Assembly (NCBI GenBank): GCA_016806715.1
Contig: CP060531.1
Location: 1,287,966 to 1,351,965, forward strand
DNA from: Thermoplasmatales archaeon
Lineage (GTDB): Archaea; Thermoplasmatota; Thermoplasmata; Thermoplasmatales; Thermoplasmataceae
Length of the DNA stretch: 64,000 nt
Reading direction: 5' to 3'
The notes beneath the pieces were generated by a model. The model ran no database searches, was not told the DNA's origin, and worked only from the letters and a program-made list of their open reading frames with translations. Below, in pieces: positions 1 through 9,451 of the stretch (position 1 is the stretch's first letter; each line of letters opens with the position of its first letter). The position numbers were made by a program, and so were the translations under genes.

Positions 1-20
1 AAGACTTAGGAAACGTAGGC

Positions 21-1922
21 ATGAAAATCACTTTTAACGCAGGAAAAAAAGATTATGGTCTTTCTGTTCCACACAAAGAACCCAAGGCGATGAATAATAT
101 GGGCTCATACAGAGTTAAATCACCGAAAAAGGGAGAAAGGTTTCAAATAAACATTATGAGGCTTAACAGAACTGTACTCTCATCTTACTCGCCTGGCGAT
201 CAACTCGGTTTTCTTAATCTGGGAGATGAAGTGCATGATATGTTCTGCACCGACGAAAAGAACGAGTTTACGACCATTTCGTTCAGGATACCAACTGAAT
301 ATGGAATATACGGCTTGGGAGAAAACTTCACGACTTTTAACAAAAGGGGAAAGGTTCTTTATACATTCCCTGCCGATAACTATCTCTTGTTTGCGTCCCA
401 AGTTTACAAGGGAATCCCTTTCTTCCTTAGCAATGCGGGACTTGGTATAGTTTTCCCTAGATATGAGCCCATCAAGTTTGATTTTGGGCAAACCATAGAT
501 GGACTCATAATGATCTCAATCCCTTCCACCTCATTTGAGTTCTATATTCTTTATGGAACTCCAATCGAAATTGTGCAGAATTTTGTATCTATGTTTGACA
601 AACCTCAGATGCCTCCGAAATGGAGTTTTGGACTTTGGTGGAGTAGATGGATCGGCATCGGACCACAGTCGGTAAATCAAGTTGCTGAGGTGGTTGATAA
701 GTTCACTAAGGAACAGATACCATTGGATGTCGTTGTGATTGATCCACAGTGGTTAAAGGGTTATATTGCAGGCGTAACTCAGGCATGCTCTTTCGACTGG
801 GATCACAACAAGTTCATGACTGACAACGCGGTGGGAGATCTTCTAGAAAGTAGAGGAAAGAAACTAGCATTGTGGATAAATCCGTATATAGAGTTTTACG
901 GAACTGGATATGAAAAATTGAAGCATTGCTTTCTAAAGGACAAGACTGGAAAAACTGCATTAGTTCCAGTTCAGGATGGCAACCCTAATAAACCAAACAG
1001 AGGAATGGTTGATTTCACCAGGCCAGATTGTGCAGAAGTCTATATTAGTCTAGTTGCCGACCTCATGAAGCGATCCAAGGCGAGGACAGTTATCAGCGAC
1101 TTCGGGGAGACTGTGCCCCCCGATGCAATTGATGAGTACGGCAACCCTGGTTATATGATCAGAAACAAGCTGGGTGATCTCTATCAAATCGCCGCATTCG
1201 ATGGAGTCAAGAGAGGAACTGGTGAAGGCATCATTTGGGGGAGATCTGGATCATTGAGGAGTCATAACCTACCTATTAAATGGGGAGGAGATTCCAACTC
1301 TACATGGGAAGGAATGAAAACTGCGCTAAGAGCAGCACTTACTGCAAGCGTAAGTGGTGCTATCTTCTCCGCATTTGACATTGGGGGGTTCGCAGGTAAA
1401 CCAGATAAGAAATTGTTCCTGAGATGGTCTGCCGCTGCGGCGCTATTCTCCTACTTTAAGCTCCAGGGTACGACGGAAAGAGAACCATGGGCATATGACC
1501 AAGAAACTGTAAATGACTTCAGGGAGTTGTCCGAGCTCAGATACAGACTAATTCACTACATCCTGGACGAAGCAGAGAAGAGCATCAGAGACTACATCCC
1601 ACTGGTTCGCCCCCTTTTAATGGCATTTCCCGAAGACCCGAATGCAGCAAACATAGATGATGAATTTATGCTGGGATCGGATATATTGGTCGCTCCTATC
1701 CTCACGGAAGACGAAATAAGATCCATCTACATACCCGAGGGAGATTGGGTATATTATTACAATGGCGAGAGGACAGGTGGAGGAAAGTGGGTAACAAAAC
1801 AGGAAGGATTCAATAGGGTTCCGCTTTTCGTAAGGAAAGGTGCCAGAATCAAAATCGCAGTTGGAAGAGCAGACAACCTAGAAGAATATCTCAAGCTTCC
1901 AACTCAGATAAGTGAATTCTGA
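21..1922 (+). CDS. GH31 alpha-glycosidase, probably alpha-xylosidase
   Basis: Predicted retaining alpha-glycosidase of family GH31 that would remove alpha-xylosyl or alpha-glucosyl units from oligosaccharides. The 633-residue product has an N-terminal beta-sandwich, then a (beta/alpha)8 barrel from about residue 199 (PKWSFGLWWSRW), then a C-terminal beta region. The nucleophile is D360 in ISDFGE; the FGE form is typical of alpha-xylosidases such as YicI. The acid/base is D424 in WGGDSNSTWE. There is no signal peptide or membrane segment, so it probably works in the cytosol on imported sugars. It lies alone, 20 bases from the window edge, so any upstream partner is out of view. The link to the sugar-acid genes at 6.9-21 kb is inference; glucose-releasing activity is the main alternative. 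Confidence 0.9.
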   Translation: MKITFNAGKKDYGLSVPHKEPKAMNNMGSYRVKSPKKGERFQINIMRLNRTVLSSYSPGDQLGFLNLGDEVHDMFCTDEKNEFTTISFRIPTEYGIYGLGENFTTFNKRGKVLYTFPADNYLLFASQVYKGIPFFLSNAGLGIVFPRYEPIKFDFGQTIDGLIMISIPSTSFEFYILYGTPIEIVQNFVSMFDKPQMPPKWSFGLWWSRWIGIGPQSVNQVAEVVDKFTKEQIPLDVVVIDPQWLKGYIAGVTQACSFDWDHNKFMTDNAVGDLLESRGKKLALWINPYIEFYGTGYEKLKHCFLKDKTGKTALVPVQDGNPNKPNRGMVDFTRPDCAEVYISLVADLMKRSKARTVISDFGETVPPDAIDEYGNPGYMIRNKLGDLYQIAAFDGVKRGTGEGIIWGRSGSLRSHNLPIKWGGDSNSTWEGMKTALRAALTASVSGAIFSAFDIGGFAGKPDKKLFLRWSAAAALFSYFKLQGTTEREPWAYDQETVNDFRELSELRYRLIHYILDEAEKSIRDYIPLVRPLLMAFPEDPNAANIDDEFMLGSDILVAPILTEDEIRSIYIPEGDWVYYYNGERTGGGKWVTKQEGFNRVPLFVRKGARIKIAVGRADNLEEYLKLPTQISEF

Positions 1923-2502
1923 AATTTGTCTGGATATACAGGTTGACCGCTACTTTAGAAGATAAATCTATATTTTTCTGAAAATTAGTTTTGGGCTTAT
2001 AGAGCTCTTTTTTGAAATTTTGCTTCTAAACATCCTGGAGGTAGCAAAAATAGGGGAATTTTTAGATGTTTATTCATCGCCAGTATATTCTGTTCTTTGT
2101 GATTAGATTCAAATTCCTACTACTATGAAAGAAGTTTTTTTACCTTATTCCATAGGCCGTGTAGTAAGGGTCAAGGAAAGGCCGCAAACCAATTTCGTGA
2201 GCTGCGAACTCAATATTTAGGTTCGCAGATTGTGGACCGACACATTCTAGACTGTATGACGATTCAATAAATCCGGAATTCTACGGCATCTACAAACGAA
2301 ATGTCTATTCATTACAATTTATTATAGCACATGATGAACTCATCCAATGTATTAGGATTCTGCAGGAGCCAGTTTCTTCTTCTTCCAGACATGATCGGGA
2401 ATCACATCGATGAAGACAATGCAGCAAGGCCCTGAAATGTTACACGCATCTCTGGATAAATCGCGAAATTAATTAAGATACACTTTGTTCCATGCCTGTA
2501 AA
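1923..2502. other. Gene-free stretch with protein-like debris
   Basis: No intact gene is visible. On the minus strand near 2355-2420 a short frame reads FIDVIPDHVWKKKKLAPAES before a stop, which looks like the eroded end of a coding region that I cannot identify. The rest is AT-rich and probably includes the left part of the decayed insertion sequence that follows. Confidence 0.4.
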
Positions 2503-2841
2503 ATGTCAGAAAGAAGTGTATATAAACCGGAAGAGAAACTGAAAATTGTACTGGAGGGTATGAGCGGAACCATCTCAGTTTCTGATCTGTGCAGAAAATA
2601 TGATGTCAAGCCAGCAAGGTTCTACTCATGGAAGGAGAAGCTATTGAAGAGTTCTTCATACGTATTCGAAGACAGAGGATGGAAGGTTATACCTGCAGGT
2701 AGACGCATTGACGAGCTGAAAAACGAGAATGCAAGGCTCAAGGATGTCATTGCTGAAATTACGCAGGAGAACTTGGAGATCAAAAAAAGTATGGAAGCAT
2801 CTTTCAGAGGAGGGAACGGATATGAGATCGCTTTTTCATGA
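2503..2841 (+). CDS. IS3-type transposase OrfA (HTH protein)
   Basis: Small DNA-binding subunit of an IS3-like element. Residues about 3-45 form a helix-turn-helix of the transposase_8 kind (YKPEEKLKIVLEGM, then VSDLCRKYDVKPARFYSWKE), followed by a coiled-coil segment (IDELKNENARLKDVIAEI) used for multimerisation. I chose the ATG at 2503; a TTG 18 bases upstream is less likely. The frame is open for 112 codons, but the partner catalytic frame directly after it is riddled with stops, so the element cannot move by itself. It is the left part of a mobile-element graveyard ending at about 3735. Confidence 0.7.
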   Translation: MSERSVYKPEEKLKIVLEGMSGTISVSDLCRKYDVKPARFYSWKEKLLKSSSYVFEDRGWKVIPAGRRIDELKNENARLKDVIAEITQENLEIKKSMEASFRGGNGYEIAFS

Positions 2842-3545
2842 CATCCACCGAACAGTTATGAACGCGGTTGAAAGGGCAGGATATCCTCTGGTAAGGGTGC
2901 TTTCAATCCTTGGGATATCCGGATTCTGGTAATATGCCCAGATAGACTTCTCACCCATCCTGGACTGAAGGTTCAATTACTTCGCCGCGAGAGACAATAA
3001 GTTAGTTGTAATGGGATACGGGCATAAATACTCGGAAATATCACTCAGGGAGATTGGATACTCGATGATAGTCGAGGACATTGCGTACCTGTCGCTGCGC
3101 ACTATATACTCCATTCTGTAGAGGAATTACCTCATTGTTTAAAGGAAAAGCCATCGTAGGCACCCACTTGCCTGAAAAAGGCAAATAGACCGAATGAACA
3201 GTGGTAAAACGATATCATGTACATTTAAGATCAACGGTCGGTTCTTCCACCCGCTCATCTTCATCGATGAGTACAGCATGTACATTGTTCACCACGCCTT
3301 TCTGACATCAATGAATGCCGATTCCGTGTCTACGGAGGCAGAGGCTAAATAAACATCCTGAAGAAGGATTCACTCGCAGAGCCAGTGATAGAGAGCGACA
3401 ACGGTTCATCATTCATCGCCTTGGGGTTCAAGACTGAGCTGAGGGAGAATTATCTCACTCAGAAACTAATAAGGTATCATACACCTGAACAGAATGGAAT
3501 CGTTGAAACAGCCAACTAGACCATGTGGGAATCCCTGGTACTGGT
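2822..3545 (+). pseudogene. Decayed IS3-type transposase OrfB (rve integrase)
   Basis: Overlapping orfA by 20 bases, this frame starts MRSLFHDIHRTVMNAVERAG and follows the N-terminal pattern of IS3 OrfB up to LSILGISGFW, where a TAA stops it at 2930-2932. Integrase-core pieces continue beyond: a frame around 3240-3350 reads FHPLIFIDEYSMYIVHHAF, and near 3480-3530 HTPEQNGIVETAN then MWESL, the usual end of the rve domain. Several stops (TAA, TAG, TGA) and frame changes show it is dead. Confidence 0.7.
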
Positions 3546-3557
3546 TATACTGACTTG

Positions 3558-3735
3558 AAGGCATTCTGCAGACCATGCGATTAGGAATAAATTCCGCTGT
3601 TGTTGAAGAACTGAATAAAAAGATCCAGACAGCATTCAGGCATTCTTATGGTTTCAAAGCTCAGAAATAAAGGGACACGATCATCTAACTGTTGGCAGTG
3701 GGTCTGAAATTACCCCCACAATGTTAGAATGTTCC
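3558..3735 (+). pseudogene. 3' remnant of an ISL3-family element
   Basis: The last ~50 codons of an ISL3 transposase, nearly the same as the end of the intact copy at 61006-62208: it reads INSAVVEELNKKIQTAFRHS, then the GLKLPPQC ending, with in-frame stops in between. It runs into a terminal repeat (3710-3735, TTACCCCCACAATGTT then a diverged outer part) that matches the inverted repeat of the intact element. Only the transposase 3' end and one terminal repeat survive. A second similar relic lies at 16000-16170. Confidence 0.8.
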
Positions 3736-3926
3736 ATATATTTTTACTTCCATTCTCATTAGTTACAAGTCATTCTAATGAACCGATACTCATGTCACCT
3801 TCTCACGCCAACTTAGTTTCTGACCGCTGTTATCTGGAATGATCGGATAAAATATGTCTACAATCCACGCCACATCCTAAGCTCATGACTGTAAGAATTA
3901 TAACACTGGTCGTTCTTCACATGTGC

Positions 3927-3999
3927 GGGCTTGTGGTCTAGCGGTTATGACATCGCTCTCACACAGCGAAGGTCGCCGGTTCAAATCCGGCCAAGCCCA
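3927..3999 (+). tRNA. tRNA-Val (anticodon CAC)
   Basis: Full cloverleaf. Acceptor GGGCTTG (3927-3933) pairs with CAAGCCC (3992-3998), discriminator A3999. The D arm is GTC-TAGCGGTTAT-GAC. Anticodon stem TCGCT/AGCGA closes loop CTCACAC, giving anticodon CAC (reads GUG, valine). The T arm is GCCGG-TTCAAAT-CCGGC. No intron, and CCA is not encoded. A TATA-like ATTATAAC at 3897-3904 sits about 25 bases before the 5' end. The gene lies directly downstream of transposon debris. Confidence 0.95.
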
Positions 4000-4198
4000 C
4001 TTTAAGTATTAAACGAATACTTTATTTATAATTTTAGACTATATATTGTATAACCTACAAAGCGAAGTATGATGACCTGATGGAAAATCTCAAAATAAGT
4101 TGATGGTTTGATAATCTTAAGGCTAAATCAATACTTACAGCAACGGTTTACCGAAGGACTTTGGGCTATTCTAACGCTCAGCCTCCGTGGTGATATCC

Positions 4199-4489
4199 AT
4201 GCTAACGGCCTATGGTGTTCTGCTTGATGCGTATGCGATTCTGGAAAGTGTAGCGTCTCCACTATGGATTGCATTTGCTCTTGGTTATGCTTATGTCCTA
4301 GTGAGATTGAGGAAACATAAACTGAAGCTTAGCGTCGTAACCTCAATTGCGGCACTGGAGTTCATATTCAGCATATTGGCACTTCTATGGTTAGGCTTGG
4401 TTTTTTCAATGATATTAGTTGTTTATCCATACATTCAGATAATTCGACACACTCAAAAAATAAGGAAACTTAGTGGAAATCATGTTTAG
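4199..4489 (+). CDS. Small membrane protein, unknown function
   Basis: About 96 residues with three or so hydrophobic segments (MLTAYGVLLDAYAILESV; PLWIAFALGYAYVLVRL; FIFSILALLWLGLVFSMILV) and a basic C-terminal tail. I use the ATG at 4199; a GTG at 4187 would add four residues. No family recognised. It stands alone between tRNA-Val and the next gene. The membrane pattern supports a real gene, but no motif points to a function. Confidence 0.5.
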   Translation: MLTAYGVLLDAYAILESVASPLWIAFALGYAYVLVRLRKHKLKLSVVTSIAALEFIFSILALLWLGLVFSMILVVYPYIQIIRHTQKIRKLSGNHV

Positions 4490-4821
4490 GATTTCCTGAA
4501 ACAAATCTTTAGCAATAGTGCGCTTGGAAGTTATGATGGACATGTATCCACTTAATTAAATTACTGGGTACCTACCCATCCATAACAGGATGGGATTTGC
4601 TTAAAAGTTTAAACAAGCTCGGTCTAGCCCATCATTATCTCATCTAATGTGTCTTGTTCTGAACTCTTCCTGAAAGGAGACTTGCAGTGATTTGGGATAT
4701 GAAATTCCTAAGGTTATCACACAAAGAATTCATGATGAATTCCCAAATTTTTGTCCATTAGGCATCAAACAAACAATTTATTGCTAACCTCAGTTATGTA
4801 GCAGTACCCTATTCCTAAATC
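4490..4821. other. Intergenic region, nothing recognised
   Basis: About 330 bases without a convincing reading frame, RNA or repeat. A TATA-like stretch may lie near 4775-4790 for the next gene. Confidence 0.4.
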
Positions 4822-5544
4822 ATGAACAACGAAATGGACGAAATAGAAAGATTTGCCAAATCAACGCTGGGTGCAATGCCGGAGGTTATTAAACTGCTTG
4901 GCAACCATAATGTGGAGCTTGCGAAAGAGCAGTTCAGGGAGAACAATACAATGTATCTTGGGAGGACCAAGCTCCCTAGGAAGATTCTCGCTCTCACTGC
5001 ACTTTCAGTGTCACTGGCGAATGGCCAGAGTGATTCAGCAATGATACATTTTAAACTCGCACAGAAGTTTGATGCGAATATGCTCGAGGTGCTTGACGCA
5101 ATAAAGGCAGCAAAAATGGCGCTCATGTCTTCCACCATGGCACTAATGGGGACCATTCAGCCCATTGTAGAGAAATTCACGGGTCCGTCGCACAAGAGTG
5201 AGGAGATAGAAAAGATTCTGTCCCATGTGAAAACTGCATCCGGAATGGATTTCCTCCCGGATAATCTTTCTTCACTGGCATCGGTTTCCTTCAATCTTCT
5301 GGAGGAACACCTTAAGGAGAAAACAGAACTGATGTCGCCCTTCGCAGTTGATCAGAAGTACCTCTTCCTCATGGCTTTTGCCGTGAGTATTTCAATAAGG
5401 TACGAGGAATGCGCTAGGGTTTATTTAACGCAGTTCTTCTTGAATGGGGGTCAGAGGGACGAAATGGAAGATGCGCTGTTTTTGACAAGATTCATTACTG
5501 GGAACAAAGCTCTTACATCTTCCATGGAGATACTGAAGTGGTAA
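4822..5544 (+). CDS. Tandem carboxymuconolactone decarboxylase (AhpD)-like protein lacking redox cysteines
   Basis: An all-helical protein of 240 residues in which I see two copies of the CMD/AhpD core. Copy 1, about residues 53-115, reads KILALTALSVSLANGQSDSA then HFKLAQKFDANMLEVLDAI. Copy 2, about 175-238, reads KYLFLMAFAVSISIRYEECA then the GG...EMEDALFLTRFITG region. In AhpD proteins the segment before the conserved His carries a CxxC redox pair; here copy 1 has none and copy 2 has a single Cys. Enzyme function is therefore doubtful, and a structural or binding role is possible. It lies 44 bases upstream of a membrane channel gene on the same strand and may be co-transcribed. The family call rests on pattern reading only. 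Confidence 0.5.
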   Translation: MNNEMDEIERFAKSTLGAMPEVIKLLGNHNVELAKEQFRENNTMYLGRTKLPRKILALTALSVSLANGQSDSAMIHFKLAQKFDANMLEVLDAIKAAKMALMSSTMALMGTIQPIVEKFTGPSHKSEEIEKILSHVKTASGMDFLPDNLSSLASVSFNLLEEHLKEKTELMSPFAVDQKYLFLMAFAVSISIRYEECARVYLTQFFLNGGQRDEMEDALFLTRFITGNKALTSSMEILKW

Positions 5545-5588
5545 CAACCGTATGCTTTAGGATCGTAAAGTAGGGAAATGATACGATT

Positions 5589-6653
5589 ATGAGAAAAAGT
5601 ACGTTAAATTTATTCGGATCTGAGTGGTTCGGAATTTCCATCTCCACACTTGCACTGGCTCAGGTATATATACTGGTTTTCGCAGAATATGCAAATATAG
5701 TCTTCAAGTATATCGCGGAGTCACTTTCAATTCTAGGCATATCAATATTCCTGGTGATATTTGCCATATGGATATACCGGGGATTTGCCATGAAAGACAG
5801 GGTATTTTCTCACTGGAACAACCTGACAAGGCTCAGTTTCACAGCGCTAATACCAATAGTAGGGTTCGTGGGAAATTACCAGCTCATATATTTCTTCGGG
5901 CTCTCCCCGTTAACAGCTGCACTATCTGCTGTTAATTATTATGCCAATTACATTCTGGCCCTTGCCCTGGGTGTTGTTCTCGGCTATCGTCTTTATACCA
6001 AGGAGACAAATCCACGTGAAATGAACTACGCTATTGTAATACCACCTCTGGCCATTGGCACGAGTGTCTTTCTTGCCGCTCCCCTGATGAGTTTTTACAG
6101 CGGGATCGAAAGCCAGACCATGTATTTTCTAGTCCTGATGGGGCTTGGCATATTCTTCTTCCTGTTCATTTTCATAGGGTCACTGGCCCTTGCTGGACAT
6201 GTATCCACAAAGGTGCATGAGACTCTCCCCACAACGATGCTTCCGGTTGGAATATCCAGCTTGATAATCATTAACCTCTTCTCCATAGCAGGGTTTGGCC
6301 AGATAGATCACCTGATTCTTGCCGCATCCTCTGTGGAATTTGTATCTGTGCTGCTATGGGGATTTGAAGTGTGGAACTTCCTTGTTGTAGTCATACTGAT
6401 CTTTACACATCCCGCAAAAGGGACTCTAGGTGTCTGGGCATATGGATTCCCTTTAGGGCTGTTTGCAACTTCCACCATCAAACTGCTGGCATTCACCAAG
6501 TTTCCTGCATTGCTGTGGATTTTTGTGGCAATAGCGGTGATTCTCAATATCCTATGGGTCTATGCCTGGATAAACACAGGGACATTCATGAAGAAAATGT
6601 TCAACAAAGAAAAAAGCGAAAAATACGCGGTCCCAGGGCACGGGTCTGAGTAG
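5589..6653 (+). CDS. TDT/SLAC1-TehA family anion channel or dicarboxylate carrier
   Basis: Polytopic membrane protein of 354 residues with about ten transmembrane helices, the count of the tellurite-resistance/dicarboxylate transporter (TehA/Mae1/SLAC1) family. Supporting signatures are the TTMLPVGISSL turn in the middle and WAYGFPLGLFATSTIKL near the end, matching the conserved W-x-x-x-FPLG segment of the last helices. Such proteins pass monovalent anions or carry C4 acids across the cytoplasmic membrane. The basic tail (KKMFNKEKSEKY) is cytoplasmic. It follows the CMD-like gene by 44 bases. Substrate unknown. Confidence 0.65.
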   Translation: MRKSTLNLFGSEWFGISISTLALAQVYILVFAEYANIVFKYIAESLSILGISIFLVIFAIWIYRGFAMKDRVFSHWNNLTRLSFTALIPIVGFVGNYQLIYFFGLSPLTAALSAVNYYANYILALALGVVLGYRLYTKETNPREMNYAIVIPPLAIGTSVFLAAPLMSFYSGIESQTMYFLVLMGLGIFFFLFIFIGSLALAGHVSTKVHETLPTTMLPVGISSLIIINLFSIAGFGQIDHLILAASSVEFVSVLLWGFEVWNFLVVVILIFTHPAKGTLGVWAYGFPLGLFATSTIKLLAFTKFPALLWIFVAIAVILNILWVYAWINTGTFMKKMFNKEKSEKYAVPGHGSE

Positions 6654-6926
6654 CAGTAGATGTCAATTACTCTACGCTTACCAGTAGATAAAAGTTTAAA
6701 TAATTTTTCAGAAAATTATGTGACATGGATCTCCAAAGTTCAGGAAACAGTGGTCTTACATTTAAGACAGTTAGCACTGCTCCATAACCAACGGCTATAT
6801 GGAAGGATCGCAAACTCAATGGAAAGAACTCAGTAAATAAAGCAGTATGTGAACTTCAAAGATGGGGAATATAGCAGAAGAAATCCGCTCTGAGTATTTA
6901 GTTGTAATTCCAGAATAGCCTACTCA

Positions 6927-7877
6927 TTAGACTATGCGATAATCTGGCTCAGCTCCATTTAAAATGACTTTCTCCACGTTATTGCAACATATCTCATCTA
7001 TCTTTGAAAACGATTTTTCAGTAAATGCTGCTATGTGAGGAGTTACCAGAACCTTATCACTTATTAAAAAGTCGTCAATTTCAGGCGGTTCCTCTGCAAA
7101 AACGTCAAGAGCTACGGAGGCAATTGTCCCATTATTCACGACCCATTCCAAATCTTGCATGTTAATTATCTCGGCACGTGAAGTATTAATGAGATGACTT
7201 CCTTTTTTCATCAGCGAAAACTGTTCACGATTGATCATATTGATGGTTTCCTGGGTCTTTGGCGCATGGATAGAAACTATGTCGGACTCCTTGAAAAGTT
7301 CTGTAAGGTTTACTTTCCTAAATGTCTTTGAATCAACATACGGATCGTAATAAATCACATGACCACCCATCTTATGAACAAGTTCAGCAACTCTTGACCC
7401 TATATGTCCAAGACCTAAGATGCCAACAGTGATCTCACCTATTCCCTTTCCTAGATACCTTTCCCTTTGCCACGAGCCGCTCTTTAATGAGTATGAAGAT
7501 CTGGATATGTTGCGTGTTAGGTTCAGGATGAGACTGAAGGTAAATTCAGCCACAGCGGTTTCCTCTTCTTGTACCGGGGTATTGGTTACCTTAACACCCA
7601 TTCTCTTGCAAGTCAGTAAATCTATCGTATCGATGCCTATACCCCGTCTGGCTATAAGCTTCAGGCTAGACGCATTTTTCAAAACTCTAGAAGTGAATGG
7701 ATCAAGACCTGCAATAACGGCATCGAATTCTCCTATAATGGAACAGAGTTCATTCTCTGTAAACCATCTCTCCATATGATTTGCCCGCACATCAAAATTC
7801 TCTTTCAATCTGTTCAGAAGAGCCGGGGAAAACCAAGGAGAAGTTATAAGCACCCTAGGTCGATTATTGTTTTGCAT
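6927..7877 (-). CDS. D-isomer-specific 2-hydroxyacid dehydrogenase
   Basis: NAD(P)-dependent oxidoreductase interconverting 2-hydroxy and 2-keto acids. The Rossmann motif GLGHIG lies at 155-160, followed by the acidic D at the end of strand 2 (YYDPY), which favours NAD. The catalytic triad is complete: R234 (NTSRAE), E263 (AEEPPE) and H281 (TPHIAAF). The 316 residues match the phosphoglycerate/glyoxylate reductase group. It is the last gene of a four-gene operon; its start overlaps the end of kdgA by 14 bases. In this setting it may act on glycolate/glyoxylate or glycerate/hydroxypyruvate formed after the aldolase step (inference). Confidence 0.88.
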   Translation of the reverse strand: MQNNNRPRVLITSPWFSPALLNRLKENFDVRANHMERWFTENELCSIIGEFDAVIAGLDPFTSRVLKNASSLKLIARRGIGIDTIDLLTCKRMGVKVTNTPVQEEETAVAEFTFSLILNLTRNISRSSYSLKSGSWQRERYLGKGIGEITVGILGLGHIGSRVAELVHKMGGHVIYYDPYVDSKTFRKVNLTELFKESDIVSIHAPKTQETINMINREQFSLMKKGSHLINTSRAEIINMQDLEWVVNNGTIASVALDVFAEEPPEIDDFLISDKVLVTPHIAAFTEKSFSKIDEICCNNVEKVILNGAEPDYRIV

Positions 7878-8724
7878 TTAACAACGCCGTAACTTCCTTT
7901 TCTAGTGCATTTTCCTGTTCTGTTGATAACGCGTACATAGGGGATCTCGGCATTCCTGCATCATACTTTAGTAGTATCCTTATCATACTATAATTGGCTG
8001 CCCACTGCCCATATTTCTGAACCACTGATGTCAAGGTAGAAAGCGTTTTCTGAGATTCCACTCCTTTGTTATCCAGGTCGGAGATAATAGCATTCACCAA
8101 GCTCGGAGCATAGTTACCTGATCCCGCCACCACTCCATCCAGGCCTGCCTTAATGGAAGGATAGATTAATGTGTCCGGCCCGCAGTACACTTTAAATGAA
8201 GGAGAGAATTCCCACTTGAAATTGAGCATGTGAGCCAAATCTGGAAGGGTCTCCTTTATACCTATTATGTTTCCACCCTCCCTATTTACCTTCTTTATCA
8301 ATGGTGGAAAGATGTTATATCCCGTTGTTAGTGGAAAATTGTATGCAAGGGTAGGGTAGATTTCTGAAATCTCTCTGAAATATCTTGAATACCACTCTTC
8401 AGGTACTCTCGGATAATAGTACGGAGGAAGTGCCGCTATTGCTGCTATATTGTATTTCTTTGCAGCCATTGCCAGCAACTTCGACTCTTCGATGTCTAAT
8501 CCGCCTACCTGTAATATGACTTTGTCAGGTAAATCTTTGAATTCTTCTAAAAGACTTATCTTTTCATTAGTCGAGATGGATGGTCCCAAGCCGGTGGAGC
8601 CTGCCAGGAGCAGTTGGTCTACGCCGTTCTTGAACAAGTAATCAGCGTGTTTTCTTAGCTTGGCTTTATCTATAGTATTATCACTTTTAAAAGGTGTAAC
8701 GATAGGTACTATGAAATCATTCAT
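7864..8724 (-). CDS. kdgA: 2-keto-3-deoxy-sugar-acid aldolase (KDG/KDX aldolase)
   Basis: DapA-superfamily class I aldolase of 286 residues, strongly patterned on Sulfolobus/Thermoplasmatales KdgA: GSTGLGPS at 42-49, QVGGL at 72-76, PPYYYPR at 100-106, Y128 in YNFP and the Schiff-base lysine K157 in IIGIKET, then YCGPDTLI. It cleaves 2-keto-3-deoxygluconate, -galactonate or -xylonate to pyruvate plus glyceraldehyde or glycolaldehyde. The GSTGLGPS form separates it from true dihydrodipicolinate synthases, which carry GTTGE. It overlaps both operon neighbours (14 and 8 bases), so the four proteins are probably translationally coupled. Confidence 0.88.
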   Translation of the reverse strand: MNDFIVPIVTPFKSDNTIDKAKLRKHADYLFKNGVDQLLLAGSTGLGPSISTNEKISLLEEFKDLPDKVILQVGGLDIEESKLLAMAAKKYNIAAIAALPPYYYPRVPEEWYSRYFREISEIYPTLAYNFPLTTGYNIFPPLIKKVNREGGNIIGIKETLPDLAHMLNFKWEFSPSFKVYCGPDTLIYPSIKAGLDGVVAGSGNYAPSLVNAIISDLDNKGVESQKTLSTLTSVVQKYGQWAANYSMIRILLKYDAGMPRSPMYALSTEQENALEKEVTALLNAKQ

Positions 8725-9451
8725 TGTAAATCACCGGTGGGGGGGCCTCCTTTTTTCCTATGGTCACAACTAAGTTTGTTTCATCCTCGTTTCTCATTGA
8801 AATATCTACAGTATCTCTCTCTATGTATCCGTCTGAGTTGAATGGAGGATCGTGTCCTGGTATTATAACGTCCGGGTTCAGTTTCCTTATTTTATCTATG
8901 CTCTTCCTAGCAAGATCCAGGTTATAGAATATTATGTCAGGTACTCCGCGCCTGTAAGATCTGAGGTTTGGCATAGCATCACCTGAGATCAGAACGGTTT
9001 TCTTTCCATCAGAGACATTCAGTGAGACATGTCCGGGAGTATGACCCGGTGTGGCAAGTATATGAGTATTTCTCGACACTTGGTTCCCGTCACTGACAGT
9101 CCTGATCTTTCTAGTATTTAGATACTCTTTGAATCCGGCAGTAATCTTGTCAGCAGTTCCGCTTAAGGTTCCGGAGATGAATTCTTCTTTTCCCAATACA
9201 ATTTCTGCGTTTTCAAAAAGGTCTATATTCAGGCAGTGGTCCCAGTTCAGGTGTGTTAGTACTATGGTGTCTATTTCACTCGTCTCAATCCCGAGTTCTT
9301 TCAGGTTTCGAACCAGTACATCCCTGTTGCCAAAGTGTCCTGTATCCACTAGTATTCGCCTGTCATCCTCAACCAGGGTGGATGCTCCAGCCCCCATCGA
9401 TCCAAAAGAACTGATGATCCCAGCTCCCCTGAGGACTCTGGTCACCTTCAT
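8717..9451 (-). CDS. MBL-fold hydrolase, probable sugar lactonase
   Basis: Metallo-beta-lactamase-fold hydrolase, 244 residues. Metal ligands visible: H67, D71 and H72 in THLNWDH (the usual second His of HxHxDH is N69), H137 in PGHTPGH, D158 in SGDAM and H200 in IPGHDP. The layout resembles AHL-lactonase-type enzymes, and its place between a sugar-acid dehydratase and KdgA suggests it opens sugar-acid lactones (gluconolactone, xylonolactone or similar). It overlaps the dehydratase gene by 4 bases (ATGA) and kdgA by 8. A glyoxalase II-like thioesterase role is an alternative. Confidence 0.75.
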   Translation of the reverse strand: MKVTRVLRGAGIISSFGSMGAGASTLVEDDRRILVDTGHFGNRDVLVRNLKELGIETSEIDTIVLTHLNWDHCLNIDLFENAEIVLGKEEFISGTLSGTADKITAGFKEYLNTRKIRTVSDGNQVSRNTHILATPGHTPGHVSLNVSDGKKTVLISGDAMPNLRSYRRGVPDIIFYNLDLARKSIDKIRKLNPDVIIPGHDPPFNSDGYIERDTVDISMRNEDETNLVVTIGKKEAPPPVIYNE

